Source of the DNA: Nitrososphaera sp.
Lineage (GTDB): Archaea > Thermoproteota > Nitrososphaeria > Nitrososphaerales > Nitrososphaeraceae
DNA length: 64,000 nucleotides
Direction of reading: 5' to 3'
Assembly: GCF_013388945.1 (NCBI RefSeq)
Contig: NZ_JACAEH010000014.1
Location: forward strand, 1-64,000
Position 1 is the first letter of the stretch; every line of letters begins with the position of its first letter. Shown here in pieces: positions 43,232 through 50,914 of this stretch. The translations under genes were made by a program, and so were the position numbers. A model generated the notes under the pieces. The model was not told the origin of the DNA, did no database searches, and was given only the letters and a program-made list of their open reading frames with translations.

Positions 43232-44899
43232 ATGTCTGGCCAGGAGCTTTTCAAGGAGGGCACCACCCGGGCAACAGGAGGCCAGGCAAGGCGCTACAAC
43301 ATGCTTGCCGCCAGGCTGATGTCTGAGATGGTCAAGAGCCTGCTCGGGCCCCGGGGCATGGACAAGGTGTTTGTCGACGTCATGGGCGAGGTCACGATAA
43401 CAAAAGACGGTGCGACTCTTTTGAGGAAAATAGACGTCGAGCACCCTGCCGCCAAGGTCCTGATAGAGGCGTCAAACGCGGTCGACAACGCGGTGGGCGA
43501 CGGCACCACCTCCGTCGTGGTCTTGGCAGGAGCGCTTGTCGCAAAGGCGGAAGAGCTCTTAGACATTGGAATCTCGCCGGCGACCATAGCCGACGGCTAC
43601 CAGAAAGGATTGGAAATCGCAATTGACAGGCTGGGCAGGATCGCCATCCCGTGCGAGCCTTCGGACCGGCAGGTGATGGAAAAACTTGCAGCGACGTGCC
43701 TTGGATCAAAGGCGATATCGTCATGCGCGGAGGCAGGCGACATTTCCCGGATAATTGTTGACGCGGCGCTTGCAGTCGCCGACTTTGGCGCAGGCAGGGT
43801 GGAAGTAGACGACGTCAAGATAGAGCAAAAGACCGGCAGCGTCTCTGACACGCGGCTGGTTTCAGGCGTCGTGATAGACAAGACAGTGGACAACTCGGCG
43901 ATGCCAAAAGAGGTCAGAGACGCCAGGATACTGCTTCTTGACGATGACCTTGAGAGCAAGAGGACCCGGACAGACGCCGAGGTCAGGATATCGCTCCCGT
44001 CGCAAATAAGGGCATACATCGACAGCCAGGCGCTTGACCTCCGGCGCAAGGTGCAGGCAGTAATAGACTCGGGCGCAAACGTCGTCATAGCGCGGGGCGG
44101 AATAAGCATGCCTGCCCAGACCATGCTTGCGCATGCCGGCATAATGTCGGTCCGCAGGGTAAAGGAAAACGACCTGTGGTGGCTTGAAAAGGCAACAGGC
44201 GCGCGCACAACCCGCGACCCCGGACGCGTTTTGAAAAGCGACCTTGGGTATGCCGGCCGCGTGTATGAAAAGTTCACGGGCGACGACAGGATGGTCTTTG
44301 TCGAAGGGTGCAAAAACCCCAGATCGGTAACGATACTCTTGCGCGCAGGCTCGGCCAAAGTCCTCGACGAGTTCCACCGCTCGGCGCTCGACGCCCTCAA
44401 CGTCATCAGGGACTTTGTGGCAAACCCTGCCGTGGTTGCAGGCGGGGGCTCTGCCGAGGCCGCGATGGCCCGGGCAGTCAGGGAAAAGGCGTCAGGCATA
44501 CAGGGCAGGGAGCAGCTTGCGGTACAAAAATTTGCAGAGGCGCTTGAAGAGATCCCGCTGACAATAGCCGCCAACGCCGGCATGGACGTAGTCGACACGC
44601 TTGTCCGGCTGCGCTCTGCAAAGGGCGGGCACGGCATAAACGCGCTCGAGCGCAGGGTGCAGGACATGCTGTCGTTGAACATAGTCGAGCCCGTGTCGGT
44701 CAAGGAGCAGGTCCTCGGGACCGCCGTCGAGGTGGCAAGCCTGCTCTTGCGCGTCGACGACGTGCTGATGGCAAAGCCGCAGTACTACACGCACACGCAT
44801 GCGGACGGCACCACTCACTCGCACCGCGGAGGCAGGCAGGATCACGACCACTTTGACAAGCTGGGCAAGGCACAGCGGCCGTCCCACCACTATTACTGA
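43232..44899 (+). CDS. ths: Thermosome subunit (group II chaperonin) with His-rich tail
   Basis: 555 residues. ATP-driven protein folding cage. KSLLGPRGMDKVFVD, TITKDGATLL and NAVGDGTTSVVVLAGAL are the equatorial ATP-site motifs; NPAVVAGGGSAEAAMARAVR and GMDVVDTLVRLR mark the second equatorial part. Instead of the usual Gly-Gly-Met tail it ends in a His-rich stretch (THTHADGTTHSHRGGRQDHD, then HF and later HHYY; eight His in the last ~38 residues). It shares a promoter box with ureABC and lies next to the nickel permease (7-bp convergent overlap), so metal binding by the tail is a fair guess. Confidence 0.95.
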   Translation: MSGQELFKEGTTRATGGQARRYNMLAARLMSEMVKSLLGPRGMDKVFVDVMGEVTITKDGATLLRKIDVEHPAAKVLIEASNAVDNAVGDGTTSVVVLAGALVAKAEELLDIGISPATIADGYQKGLEIAIDRLGRIAIPCEPSDRQVMEKLAATCLGSKAISSCAEAGDISRIIVDAALAVADFGAGRVEVDDVKIEQKTGSVSDTRLVSGVVIDKTVDNSAMPKEVRDARILLLDDDLESKRTRTDAEVRISLPSQIRAYIDSQALDLRRKVQAVIDSGANVVIARGGISMPAQTMLAHAGIMSVRRVKENDLWWLEKATGARTTRDPGRVLKSDLGYAGRVYEKFTGDDRMVFVEGCKNPRSVTILLRAGSAKVLDEFHRSALDALNVIRDFVANPAVVAGGGSAEAAMARAVREKASGIQGREQLAVQKFAEALEEIPLTIAANAGMDVVDTLVRLRSAKGGHGINALERRVQDMLSLNIVEPVSVKEQVLGTAVEVASLLLRVDDVLMAKPQYYTHTHADGTTHSHRGGRQDHDHFDKLGKAQRPSHHYY

Positions 44900-45684
44900 G
44901 AAAACACCCGGTCTACAAATCCAAGCTCGTATACCATGCCGGCGCCTATCACAAATGCCACAATCGCTGACGCATACTTTAGCGCAAGCGCCATTTTTGC
45001 ATAGTTGCGCGCCTTTGCAAACGGCAGGCCGATGAGGGTGCTGACGCCGGCCATGCTCGCTATCGAGCCTGCCCCAAAGATTGCGATGTATGCAAGGCCG
45101 AGGGGCACATAGTGTATCGTGGAAAGCACCACCAGCATCAGCGCGCCGCTCCCGGCCATGCCGTGTATCATGCCGACTATAATCGACTTGTGGCCGTGGT
45201 GGTGCTCGCCTTCGTGGTCGTGGTCGTGCGTGTGGATAATCCCGTGCTCCGGGTGGGCATGCGGGTGCGAGTGGCCCTGCCTGCGGAAAAGGCCGCGGAA
45301 GAACCTGCTTGCGCTAAATCCTGTAAGGGCCGTAACTGCCAGAAAGAGAAGCATCACGCCGACTCCAAACTCGAGCCTTCCGCTCACTTTTTCCGGGATG
45401 TTGACTGCAAGCAGGAGCACCAGCAGGCCTGCAGCAAAAAGAGTGGCCGTGTGGCCCAGGCCCCAGAGCGTGCCAAGCAGCGGCGCGTTGCGCAGCTTTT
45501 TTCCGCCGCTTGCAACCATGGTCGAGACTGCAGCCACGTGGTCTGCCTCGATTGAATGGCGCAGGCCCGTCAAGAGCCCGAGGAGTAGTATCCCTGCAGG
45601 CGCGGCGGTGTCTATGGACGACTCGGCCGCCTGAAATGCCGAGAAAACCGGCTGAAGCATTACGTCGAATATTTCCAGCACCAT
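44893..45684 (-). CDS. NicO/UreH-type nickel (cobalt) permease
   Basis: 263 residues, about six helices. GLRHSIEADHVAAVSTMV carries the H-x4-DH motif of the NiCoT/NicO families, and a His-rich loop (~135-165: GHSHPHAHPEHGIIHTHDHD and following) is typical of UreH/RcnA-like carriers. Its start lies 1 bp after the UreA-like gene, in an operon with the ureohydrolase. Nickel supply to urease, and perhaps to the ureohydrolase itself, is the likely job. Confidence 0.85.
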   Translation of the reverse strand: MVLEIFDVMLQPVFSAFQAAESSIDTAAPAGILLLGLLTGLRHSIEADHVAAVSTMVASGGKKLRNAPLLGTLWGLGHTATLFAAGLLVLLLAVNIPEKVSGRLEFGVGVMLLFLAVTALTGFSASRFFRGLFRRQGHSHPHAHPEHGIIHTHDHDHEGEHHHGHKSIIVGMIHGMAGSGALMLVVLSTIHYVPLGLAYIAIFGAGSIASMAGVSTLIGLPFAKARNYAKMALALKYASAIVAFVIGAGMVYELGFVDRVFSQ

Positions 45685-45685
45685 G

Positions 45686-46072
45686 TCACTCTGCCGCCAT
45701 TATGTATCCCGATGAAGGGATGGGCTCCTTTAGCACCACCCAGTCGCGCCTGCCATCCACCACTGCATCAAACGCAATGGTTCTTAACGTTTCCGGCACG
45801 CCTATCATCACCTGGCCTGCCGACAATACCGCCTTGGCGTCCTTTTCAATCGCGCCCGTGTGCTTTTTGGCGCGCATCTGGCTTGTTACAAAGTACGCAT
45901 AAAGCAGCAGGGCCTCGTTGACGTTCAGCTTCATGTTCTTGAGGAGCTTTTCCTTTACCATCTCGACAGAGTGGTGCAGGATGAGCTCGTCGTCTTTGTC
46001 CGCGTACTGGAATGTCCTGGCAAGGGGCAGAGCGTCGGGCTCGCCCCTTGCAGTCGCCTTGATGTATATCAT
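45686..46072 (-). CDS. UreA-like (urease gamma paralogue) protein of the ureohydrolase operon
   Basis: 128 residues. From about residue 27 it can be laid on the true UreA of this window over ~90 positions without gaps, about one quarter identical: MKLNVNEALLLYAYFV against [34 protein letters not shown] against [18 protein letters not shown], and a final EPI against SPI. A 25-residue N-terminal extension (MIYIKATARGEPDALPLART) is unique to it. It has no UreB/UreC partner here and sits 7 bp behind the ureohydrolase and 1 bp before the nickel permease. A helper or subunit of the ureohydrolase is possible; function not known to me. Confidence 0.65.
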   Translation of the reverse strand: MIYIKATARGEPDALPLARTFQYADKDDELILHHSVEMVKEKLLKNMKLNVNEALLLYAYFVTSQMRAKKHTGAIEKDAKAVLSAGQVMIGVPETLRTIAFDAVVDGRRDWVVLKEPIPSSGYIMAAE

Positions 46073-46079
46073 GGCCCGT

Positions 46080-47225
46080 CTACTTTTTCCTGGACCCGTA
46101 GCTCAGCGGCGGCCTCTTTGGAATCCTTGCCTTGGGCCCGTTGCCAAAGTCGTATGTGTGGCCCGTTCCCCTGTAAGACCGCGGCCTGACCGGCTTGCCT
46201 TCCGTCTGGCCCTTCTTTGTCAGCGAGAGCCCTGCCAGCAGTTCCACGATGAGCCTGTTTGCAAGGCCCGACGTGATGCCTCCGTTGTAGGAGCTACCGT
46301 CGCTCACGTCATAGTTTGGCGCGACTTCCACCAGGTCGAAGGCAAACCTGTCCGGGTCAAACGAGGTTGAAAGAAGGCGCATCAGCCTCATTCCTTCCCT
46401 CGATGTCAGGCCGTTTGGCTCCGGCTCGCCTGTTCCCGGCGCGTATGCAGGGTCAAACGTGTCGATGTCCCAGCTGATGTACACCGCGTCGACGTTGTCG
46501 TTTGCCCTGTCTGCTGCTTCTTTGGCAATCTTGTCGATGCCAAGCTCCTCGACGTCGAGCATCGTGAACCACTGAAAGTCCTGGTCGGCCATCCACTTGT
46601 AGAGGTCCGGCCCCGGCCAGTAGCCCCTGGGCCCGATGAGCGTGTAGTTCTTGCCTTTCAGGCACCCAAGCTCCATAATCCTGCGTATGTGCGCGCCGTG
46701 ATCGTACTTGAAGCCAGTCAACCCCTGCGGCGCGCAGTCGGCGTGCGTGTCGATGTGGATCATGCCGATGTTCTTGTACTTTTTAGCAAAAGCCCTCACG
46801 TTTGCAAACGTGATAGAGTGGTCGCCGCCGAGCATCACCGGTATGCCGTCGATGTCCAGGACCTCCTTTACCTTGTCCGTCATGCGCCTGTGAGACTCGA
46901 CGACGTCGCCGGGCGAGATGTTCACGTCGCCATAGTCGACTGTCCTAAAAACGCCAAACGGGTCGACGCCTGTTTCAATGTTAAAGTGCTCATAAGGCGG
47001 CGACGGAACGGTGGAAGCCGCGCGGATCGCCCTTGGGCCGTACCTTGCGCCAGGACGTATGGTGGTCCCAAAGTCAAACGGCTCACCTATGATGGCGACG
47101 TCCGGCTTGACCTTGTCCAGCTCCGCCTTGCTCCTTACCCACGGCAGTTTCAAAAACGTGGGTATTCCGACAAAGATCGGTTCGTCATTTCCCTTGTACG
47201 AGTCGCCGTAAAATTCCATGCCCAT
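46080..47225 (-). CDS. Ureohydrolase (arginase/agmatinase/guanidinase family)
   Basis: 381 residues, longer than typical agmatinase (~300) by an N-terminal ~40 and a C-terminal ~45 residues (RPRSYRGTGHTYDFGNGPKA). Metal ligands are intact: GGDHSITF, HIDTHADCA and SWDIDTFDPAYAPGTGEPEP. Family members split urea off agmatine, guanidinobutyrate, arginine or guanidine. The bound UreA-like and nickel-permease genes hint at a nickel enzyme, as reported for bacterial guanidine hydrolase; the substrate is open. Start ATG 47225, or 47219. Promoter with GTA-N3-TAC box 48 bp upstream. Confidence 0.88.
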   Translation of the reverse strand: MGMEFYGDSYKGNDEPIFVGIPTFLKLPWVRSKAELDKVKPDVAIIGEPFDFGTTIRPGARYGPRAIRAASTVPSPPYEHFNIETGVDPFGVFRTVDYGDVNISPGDVVESHRRMTDKVKEVLDIDGIPVMLGGDHSITFANVRAFAKKYKNIGMIHIDTHADCAPQGLTGFKYDHGAHIRRIMELGCLKGKNYTLIGPRGYWPGPDLYKWMADQDFQWFTMLDVEELGIDKIAKEAADRANDNVDAVYISWDIDTFDPAYAPGTGEPEPNGLTSREGMRLMRLLSTSFDPDRFAFDLVEVAPNYDVSDGSSYNGGITSGLANRLIVELLAGLSLTKKGQTEGKPVRPRSYRGTGHTYDFGNGPKARIPKRPPLSYGSRKK

Positions 47226-47272
47226 GGACTATCGCTTTTAATAATTAGTAAGTATATTAAAAATATTTCTAG

Positions 47273-47281
47273 GTAATTTAC
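47273..47281 (-). promoter_or_regulatory. GTA-N3-TAC box, ureohydrolase promoter
   Basis: GTAAATTAC on the minus strand, 48 bp upstream of the ureohydrolase ATG and ~16 bp upstream of its TATA-like AATATACT (47250-47257). Confidence 0.55.
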
Positions 47282-47335
47282 GTCACACGGCTACCCTCAT
47301 TCCCAGATTGCCGCAACACATCTTGTCGAAATAAC

Positions 47336-47344
47336 GTAATCTAC
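47336..47344. promoter_or_regulatory. GTA-N3-TAC box at the end of the ParB-like 2 gene
   Basis: Full 11-bp palindrome CGTAATCTACG overlapping the stop codon of the ParB-like gene. No promoter is obvious beside it. Confidence 0.4.
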
Positions 47345-48096
47345 GCTTTCTCTGCGTGCTTTGCAAGGACGCGCCAGGCGTACTGCGTCACGTCGAGTCC
47401 TTCCTGCTCTGCCAGCTCGCCAAGCTTGTCCCATAGCTCCTTGTGCTGCTCTTTTCTCGGGTCAAAGACCAGCCTGACCGTGAGAAGGCCACGCGGGGCT
47501 CCACGCTTGACGCCAACGTCAGCCATTGCCTCCTGCAGTGCGCCCTTGCTTGCAGCGGCTGCAAGTTTTTCCTGGACTGCCTTTGGCTTTCTTGCTATCA
47601 TTATCGCCTCGTACGTCGTTATCTTGCCGCCCTCTATGGCGTCCTGGAGGGGTTGCGGCAGCGAAAGTATGCTGATCCACTCGCTAACAGTGCTCTTTGG
47701 AAGGCCGTACTTTGAAGAGACTCCGGTTATGCCCGACTTGGTTGTGTCGACCAGCCTCTTGACCATCTGCGCCTTTTCAAGCGGCGACAGGTCCTTTCGT
47801 ACCAGATTCTCAAAAAGCGATGCGGCCCCTGCCTCTGCGCCTTCAAGCTCTGTCACGACTGCAGGGATCCGGGTCTCGCCCTTGGCGCTCAGCGCGAAAA
47901 AGCGCCGGCGGCCTATCAGGAGCTTGTAACGCTTGCTCTTTGCGTCAAAGCGCACGACGACCGGCTGCAAAAGGTCGAACTTTGAGAGGTGCTCCTTGAT
48001 GAGCCTGTCCTTGCTGTCCTCTCCAAAAGAGTGGTCCTTTCTGACGTTCTCTTCTGCGATGTCTATCTTGCTTACCGGGATGTTCTTGACGCGCAT
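47341..48096 (-). CDS. ParB/Spo0J-like protein 2
   Basis: 251 residues. N-terminal ParB-type domain (IKEHLSKFDLLQPVVVRFDA; LIGRRRFFALSAKGETRIPA; LFENLVRKDLSPLEKAQMVK) and HTH (GVSSKYGLPKSTVSEWISIL), then a C-terminal helical domain (KEQHKELWDKLGELAEQEGL). No ParA partner. The promoter has a TATA box (ATTATAAATAC, minus strand, 48121-48130) with a GTA-N3-TAC box immediately downstream (48112-48120), where a repressor would block initiation. This makes it a candidate for the protein that reads the boxes of this region. Confidence 0.84.
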   Translation of the reverse strand: MRVKNIPVSKIDIAEENVRKDHSFGEDSKDRLIKEHLSKFDLLQPVVVRFDAKSKRYKLLIGRRRFFALSAKGETRIPAVVTELEGAEAGAASLFENLVRKDLSPLEKAQMVKRLVDTTKSGITGVSSKYGLPKSTVSEWISILSLPQPLQDAIEGGKITTYEAIMIARKPKAVQEKLAAAASKGALQEAMADVGVKRGAPRGLLTVRLVFDPRKEQHKELWDKLGELAEQEGLDVTQYAWRVLAKHAEKA

Positions 48097-48111
48097 TCGC
48101 GCATGGTATTA

Positions 48112-48120
48112 GTAATCTAC
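48112..48120 (-). promoter_or_regulatory. GTA-N3-TAC box at the ParB-like 2 start of transcription
   Basis: GTAGATTAC on the minus strand, lying between the TATA box and the ATG at 48096 (16 bp away). Unlike the other copies it is downstream of TATA, a position suited to autorepression. Confidence 0.5.
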
Positions 48121-48199
48121 GTATTTATAATTTCTGTCTGGAAATACCGTAAAAAAGCGCAGATATTCCATCTTTTGTACATCAGACGGCGGCACAGCT

Positions 48200-48208
48200 G
48201 TAGTATAC
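48200..48208 (+). promoter_or_regulatory. GTA-N3-TAC box, distal copy before the 48287 gene
   Basis: GTAGTATAC, 79 bp upstream of the start at 48287 and 25 bp before the proximal copy. Confidence 0.4.
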
Positions 48209-48232
48209 GCATCATCCTATGCTCTCAAATAC

Positions 48233-48241
48233 GTAGTTTAC
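48233..48241 (+). promoter_or_regulatory. GTA-N3-TAC box, proximal copy before the 48287 gene
   Basis: CGTAGTTTACATTTTTTG; core edge 46 bp from the ATG and 17 bp upstream of the TATA-like CTTATAT (48258-48264). Same geometry as ureA, chaperonin and uspA. Confidence 0.55.
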
Positions 48242-48286
48242 ATTTTTTGCACCAATGCTTATATCGCACGCGGGCACCATCCAGAC

Positions 48287-48559
48287 ATGCAAGGAAGTGC
48301 GTCCAAGGTTATCCGCGCGGTGGCCGACGCGGAGAGCACTTTGATGAAGACCAGCTTCCTGAGCTATTATATCTCGATGTACAACACGGTCAACGAAAAC
48401 CTGGGCTACAAGGACGCGCCGGTGACAGTCGACGAGATCTATGACTTTTTGCAGGACCTAAAGCACGAGGCCGGCGAGCACGTGCCTGACATCGAAAAAG
48501 AGGACATCGCCTTTTCCTTCCACATCCTGAACATGCTTGGCGTCTGCAAGAGCGCGTAA
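48287..48559 (+). CDS. Small helical protein of unknown function, GTA-box regulated
   Basis: 90 residues from ATG 48287. Mostly helical (SKVIRAVADAESTLMKTSFL; SYYISMYNTVNENLGYKDAP; VDEIYDFLQDLKHEAGEHVP), one Cys near the C-terminus. Two GTA-N3-TAC boxes precede it and the third symporter gene follows 80 bp later. No family recognised; its promoter ties it to the urea region. Confidence 0.65.
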   Translation: MQGSASKVIRAVADAESTLMKTSFLSYYISMYNTVNENLGYKDAPVTVDEIYDFLQDLKHEAGEHVPDIEKEDIAFSFHILNMLGVCKSA

Positions 48560-48574
48560 AAAAGCGCGCGGGAC

Positions 48575-48589
48575 GTTCGACAGTCGAAC
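48575..48589. promoter_or_regulatory. 15-bp palindrome before the third symporter
   Basis: Arms GTTCGAC and GTCGAAC around a single A. It ends 16 bp upstream of the TATA box of the 48639 gene, the same relative place that GTA boxes occupy at neighbouring promoters, but with different sequence. Confidence 0.5.
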
Positions 48590-48604
48590 TTTTGCCCGAG
48601 CAAG

Positions 48605-48623
48605 TTTTATATATTTACTAAAT
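48605..48623 (+). promoter_or_regulatory. TATA box and following palindromic ATTTACTAAAT
   Basis: TTTTATATAT (48605-48614) merges into the near-palindrome ATTTACTAAAT (48613-48623), 16 bp before the ATG. Similar TTA(C/G)TAA words follow the TATA boxes of uspA (51651-51661), the 33044 gene and the ureohydrolase. Confidence 0.5.
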
Positions 48624-48638
48624 ACATAAGAAAAGGGT

Positions 48639-50162
48639 ATGGCTGGGCTGGACGGATATGGAATAGCTATCATTGCGTTCCTAGGGCTGTCGCTTGCAGT
48701 CGGGACGCTCACTTCAAGGCTTGTAAGGAAAAGCAGCAAAAGGTACATGGTCGCCGGAAAAAGCCTGCCCCTCTTTTTCGTGGGCACCATGCTCGCCGCG
48801 CAGTCCATCGACGGCAACTCTTCTCTTGGCAACGTCTCGCTGGTCTACAATTTCGGGTTCTGGGCCGGCGCCGCGATCCCAATAGGCCTCGCCGCGTGTC
48901 TGATACTCACCGGCGCGTTCTACGGCAAGAAACTGAACAAGATGTCGCTCCTGACCCTGCCTGACTTTTACTTCCGCAGGTTTGGCGCCGGCGCAGAAGG
49001 CATCTCTGGCGTCATCATGATGGTGAGCTTCATAGTTCTTGTCGCCGGCAACTTTGCAGCAAGCGGCTTTATCATGTCAGCCGTGTTTGGCATCGACTTT
49101 TTCTGGGCAATGCTCATTGCGGCCATAGTGGTGCTCGTTTACACATTTGCCGGCGGCCTCTTTTCGTCGGCCTACACCGACATATTCCAGATATACCTTG
49201 CAATAGGCGCGTTCTGGGCCGCGTTCATATTCTTTGCCGGCGGGTTCTCGGGCACGCCGTTTGACACGATACTTGCCGCGGCGCCTGAAGGATACCTCGA
49301 CCTGTCAGGGCTTATGACGCTTGAAGGAGGAGGCCTTGTCAACTGGGCAGGCATCATCGGCCTTGCGGTTGGCGACATCGTCGCGCTTGACTTTATGGAG
49401 CGCGTCTTTGCGGCAAGGGATGGCAAGACCGCGCAGAAGGGCGCGTTCATGGGCGCCGGCCTGACAATATCGACCATAGTGCCCACGAGCATGATGGGCA
49501 TAGTCGCGCTCTTTCTCATACCGGGCATAGCCGACCCGTTCCTAGCCTATCCGGAACTTGCGATAAACCACGTGCCGTTCCCGATAGGGGTGGCACTCCT
49601 CATGGGCGTCCTTGGTGCCTCCATGTCGACTGCAAACGGCGGTCTGCTCGCAATTTCAAGCGTCATTTCAAGAAACCTTATCCAGCGCGACATTCTGAAA
49701 AAGTGGCTCAAGAGGCCGGGCATGGATGACAAGAAGCTGCTGAGGACGACGCGCATCTTTACCATACCCATGATGGTCTCTGCGTTCATACTGGCCTACC
49801 TGCTGCCCCAGCCGGGCGTCTACCTGATACTTGCGTTTGACATCGTGTTTGCCGGCGCGTGGGCGCCCCTGACGCTCGGCCTGTTCTGGAGAAAGGCCAA
49901 CATGCCTGCAGCTGTGGTTTCGCTCGTAGTTGGCACCGGACTGAGGCTCCTGATGTTCTTCGTAATACCTCTCGAGCTTGCAGGGCTTGACACGTTCATA
50001 CCGCCGCCTATCTCCTTTGCGCTGTTTGTAATCGTGGCGCTTGCGACGCAGAAAAAGTATCCCGGCGAAAAGAGGCATGGAGTCGTCGACTATGTGCCGC
50101 CTGAGGAAGACGTCGTAAACGGCGAGGACCTGAAGAGCTACGTGGAGCCAACCCCGAAATAG
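48639..50162 (+). CDS. Sodium:solute symporter 3, substrate unknown
   Basis: 507 residues, about 13 helices. Family traits include RYMVAGKSLPLFFVGTMLAA, AQSIDGNSSLGNVSLVYNFG, and GVLGASMSTANGGLLAISSV in the later half. It is shorter than, and only distantly similar to, the two DUR3-type symporters, and lacks the NIVGNFGTVFVDQAYW signature. Placed near the ureohydrolase operon, it might import the nitrogen compound that enzyme cleaves; this is a guess. Confidence 0.85.
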   Translation: MAGLDGYGIAIIAFLGLSLAVGTLTSRLVRKSSKRYMVAGKSLPLFFVGTMLAAQSIDGNSSLGNVSLVYNFGFWAGAAIPIGLAACLILTGAFYGKKLNKMSLLTLPDFYFRRFGAGAEGISGVIMMVSFIVLVAGNFAASGFIMSAVFGIDFFWAMLIAAIVVLVYTFAGGLFSSAYTDIFQIYLAIGAFWAAFIFFAGGFSGTPFDTILAAAPEGYLDLSGLMTLEGGGLVNWAGIIGLAVGDIVALDFMERVFAARDGKTAQKGAFMGAGLTISTIVPTSMMGIVALFLIPGIADPFLAYPELAINHVPFPIGVALLMGVLGASMSTANGGLLAISSVISRNLIQRDILKKWLKRPGMDDKKLLRTTRIFTIPMMVSAFILAYLLPQPGVYLILAFDIVFAGAWAPLTLGLFWRKANMPAAVVSLVVGTGLRLLMFFVIPLELAGLDTFIPPPISFALFVIVALATQKKYPGEKRHGVVDYVPPEEDVVNGEDLKSYVEPTPK

Positions 50163-50207
50163 GATTACTAAAAAGGTTAATTATCGGAAGGGGCGCTCCA
50201 TGCTCCT

Positions 50208-50729
50208 GTGCCAAGCCAGGGGTACGCCACCATCGGCCTCAAGCCGGCGATACTGGCAAAGCTGCAAAAGATAACCGACGAGTACTACCCGGGCATGTTC
50301 GTGCCAAGCGCGCTCATCATCATGATGAACGAGGTAAAGCGCGGCTACTACACTGTTGACGCCTGCACAATCAAGGAAGACTTTGCCGGCAGGTACACGT
50401 CGCTTACCATACGGTCAGACGTCAAGGCCTGGCTCGACGAGAACTATGAAAAATTCAAGGACGAGTACAGCAGAAAGTACAGGGCGAACAGCTTCACCCA
50501 GTTTGCGAGCTACTTTATGCTCAACATGTTCGAGTCAAAGGCCAAGTCGCAGAACTTTATGCTGAAACTAAAAGAAGCAGATTTTGCATGGCTTGAAGCT
50601 GAATATCAAAAGCGCAAGCAGGAGTACAGGACAAAGCATTCAGTCTACACCTTTGAGCAGTTTGCCGACGTGTTTTTGAAAGAGCTGCTGGACAGGGTCA
50701 ACGAAGCAAAGAAGGTCCTGACTATCTAG
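50208..50729 (+). CDS. Three-repeat protein, RHH-like units
   Basis: 173 residues from GTG 50208. Three related units of about 55 residues each: GYATIGLKPAILAKLQKITD, RYTSLTIRSDVKAWLDENYE and FMLKLKEADFAWLEAEYQKR, the second and third continuing to NSFTQFASYFML and YTFEQFADVFLK. Strand followed by two helices, resembling ribbon-helix-helix or similar DNA-binding folds, but the family is not identified. The third repeat ends in a basic/acidic helix. Follows symporter 3 by 45 bp. Confidence 0.65.
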   Translation: MPSQGYATIGLKPAILAKLQKITDEYYPGMFVPSALIIMMNEVKRGYYTVDACTIKEDFAGRYTSLTIRSDVKAWLDENYEKFKDEYSRKYRANSFTQFASYFMLNMFESKAKSQNFMLKLKEADFAWLEAEYQKRKQEYRTKHSVYTFEQFADVFLKELLDRVNEAKKVLTI

Positions 50730-50734
50730 CGTGC

Positions 50735-50743
50735 GTAGTTTAC
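50735..50743 (+). promoter_or_regulatory. Orphan GTA-N3-TAC box
   Basis: CGTAGTTTACATATTTG just after the 50729 stop. The next start codon is 170 bp away. A TATA-like AATAAATATAC lies ~25 bp downstream, so it could drive a short non-coding transcript or a long leader. Confidence 0.4.
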
Positions 50744-50914
50744 ATATTTGACGGTTGCACAAATAATGCAATAAATATACTCTGTAAAACCCGTTCGCCA
50801 GATAATTCTTCTACCGTCTTTCTGGTTTTCAATAATTTCTGTCGCACAATATCGTCGCTTTAACATATTATCATAATATCTAAATTTATATCCACAATGC
50901 GGCAGACACCGGGC

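Noticed and set aside
43070-43444. Long minus-strand frame upstream of the 48-residue zinc microprotein
   Set aside because: It crosses the chaperonin promoter and 5' coding region; its translation has no coherent composition, and ATG 43069 (or TTG 43096) fits the TATA box.
45686-46072. UreA-like gene as a second functional urease gamma subunit
   Set aside because: Only about a quarter identical to the true UreA, with an extra N-terminal segment and no UreB/UreC next to it; position in the ureohydrolase operon points elsewhere.
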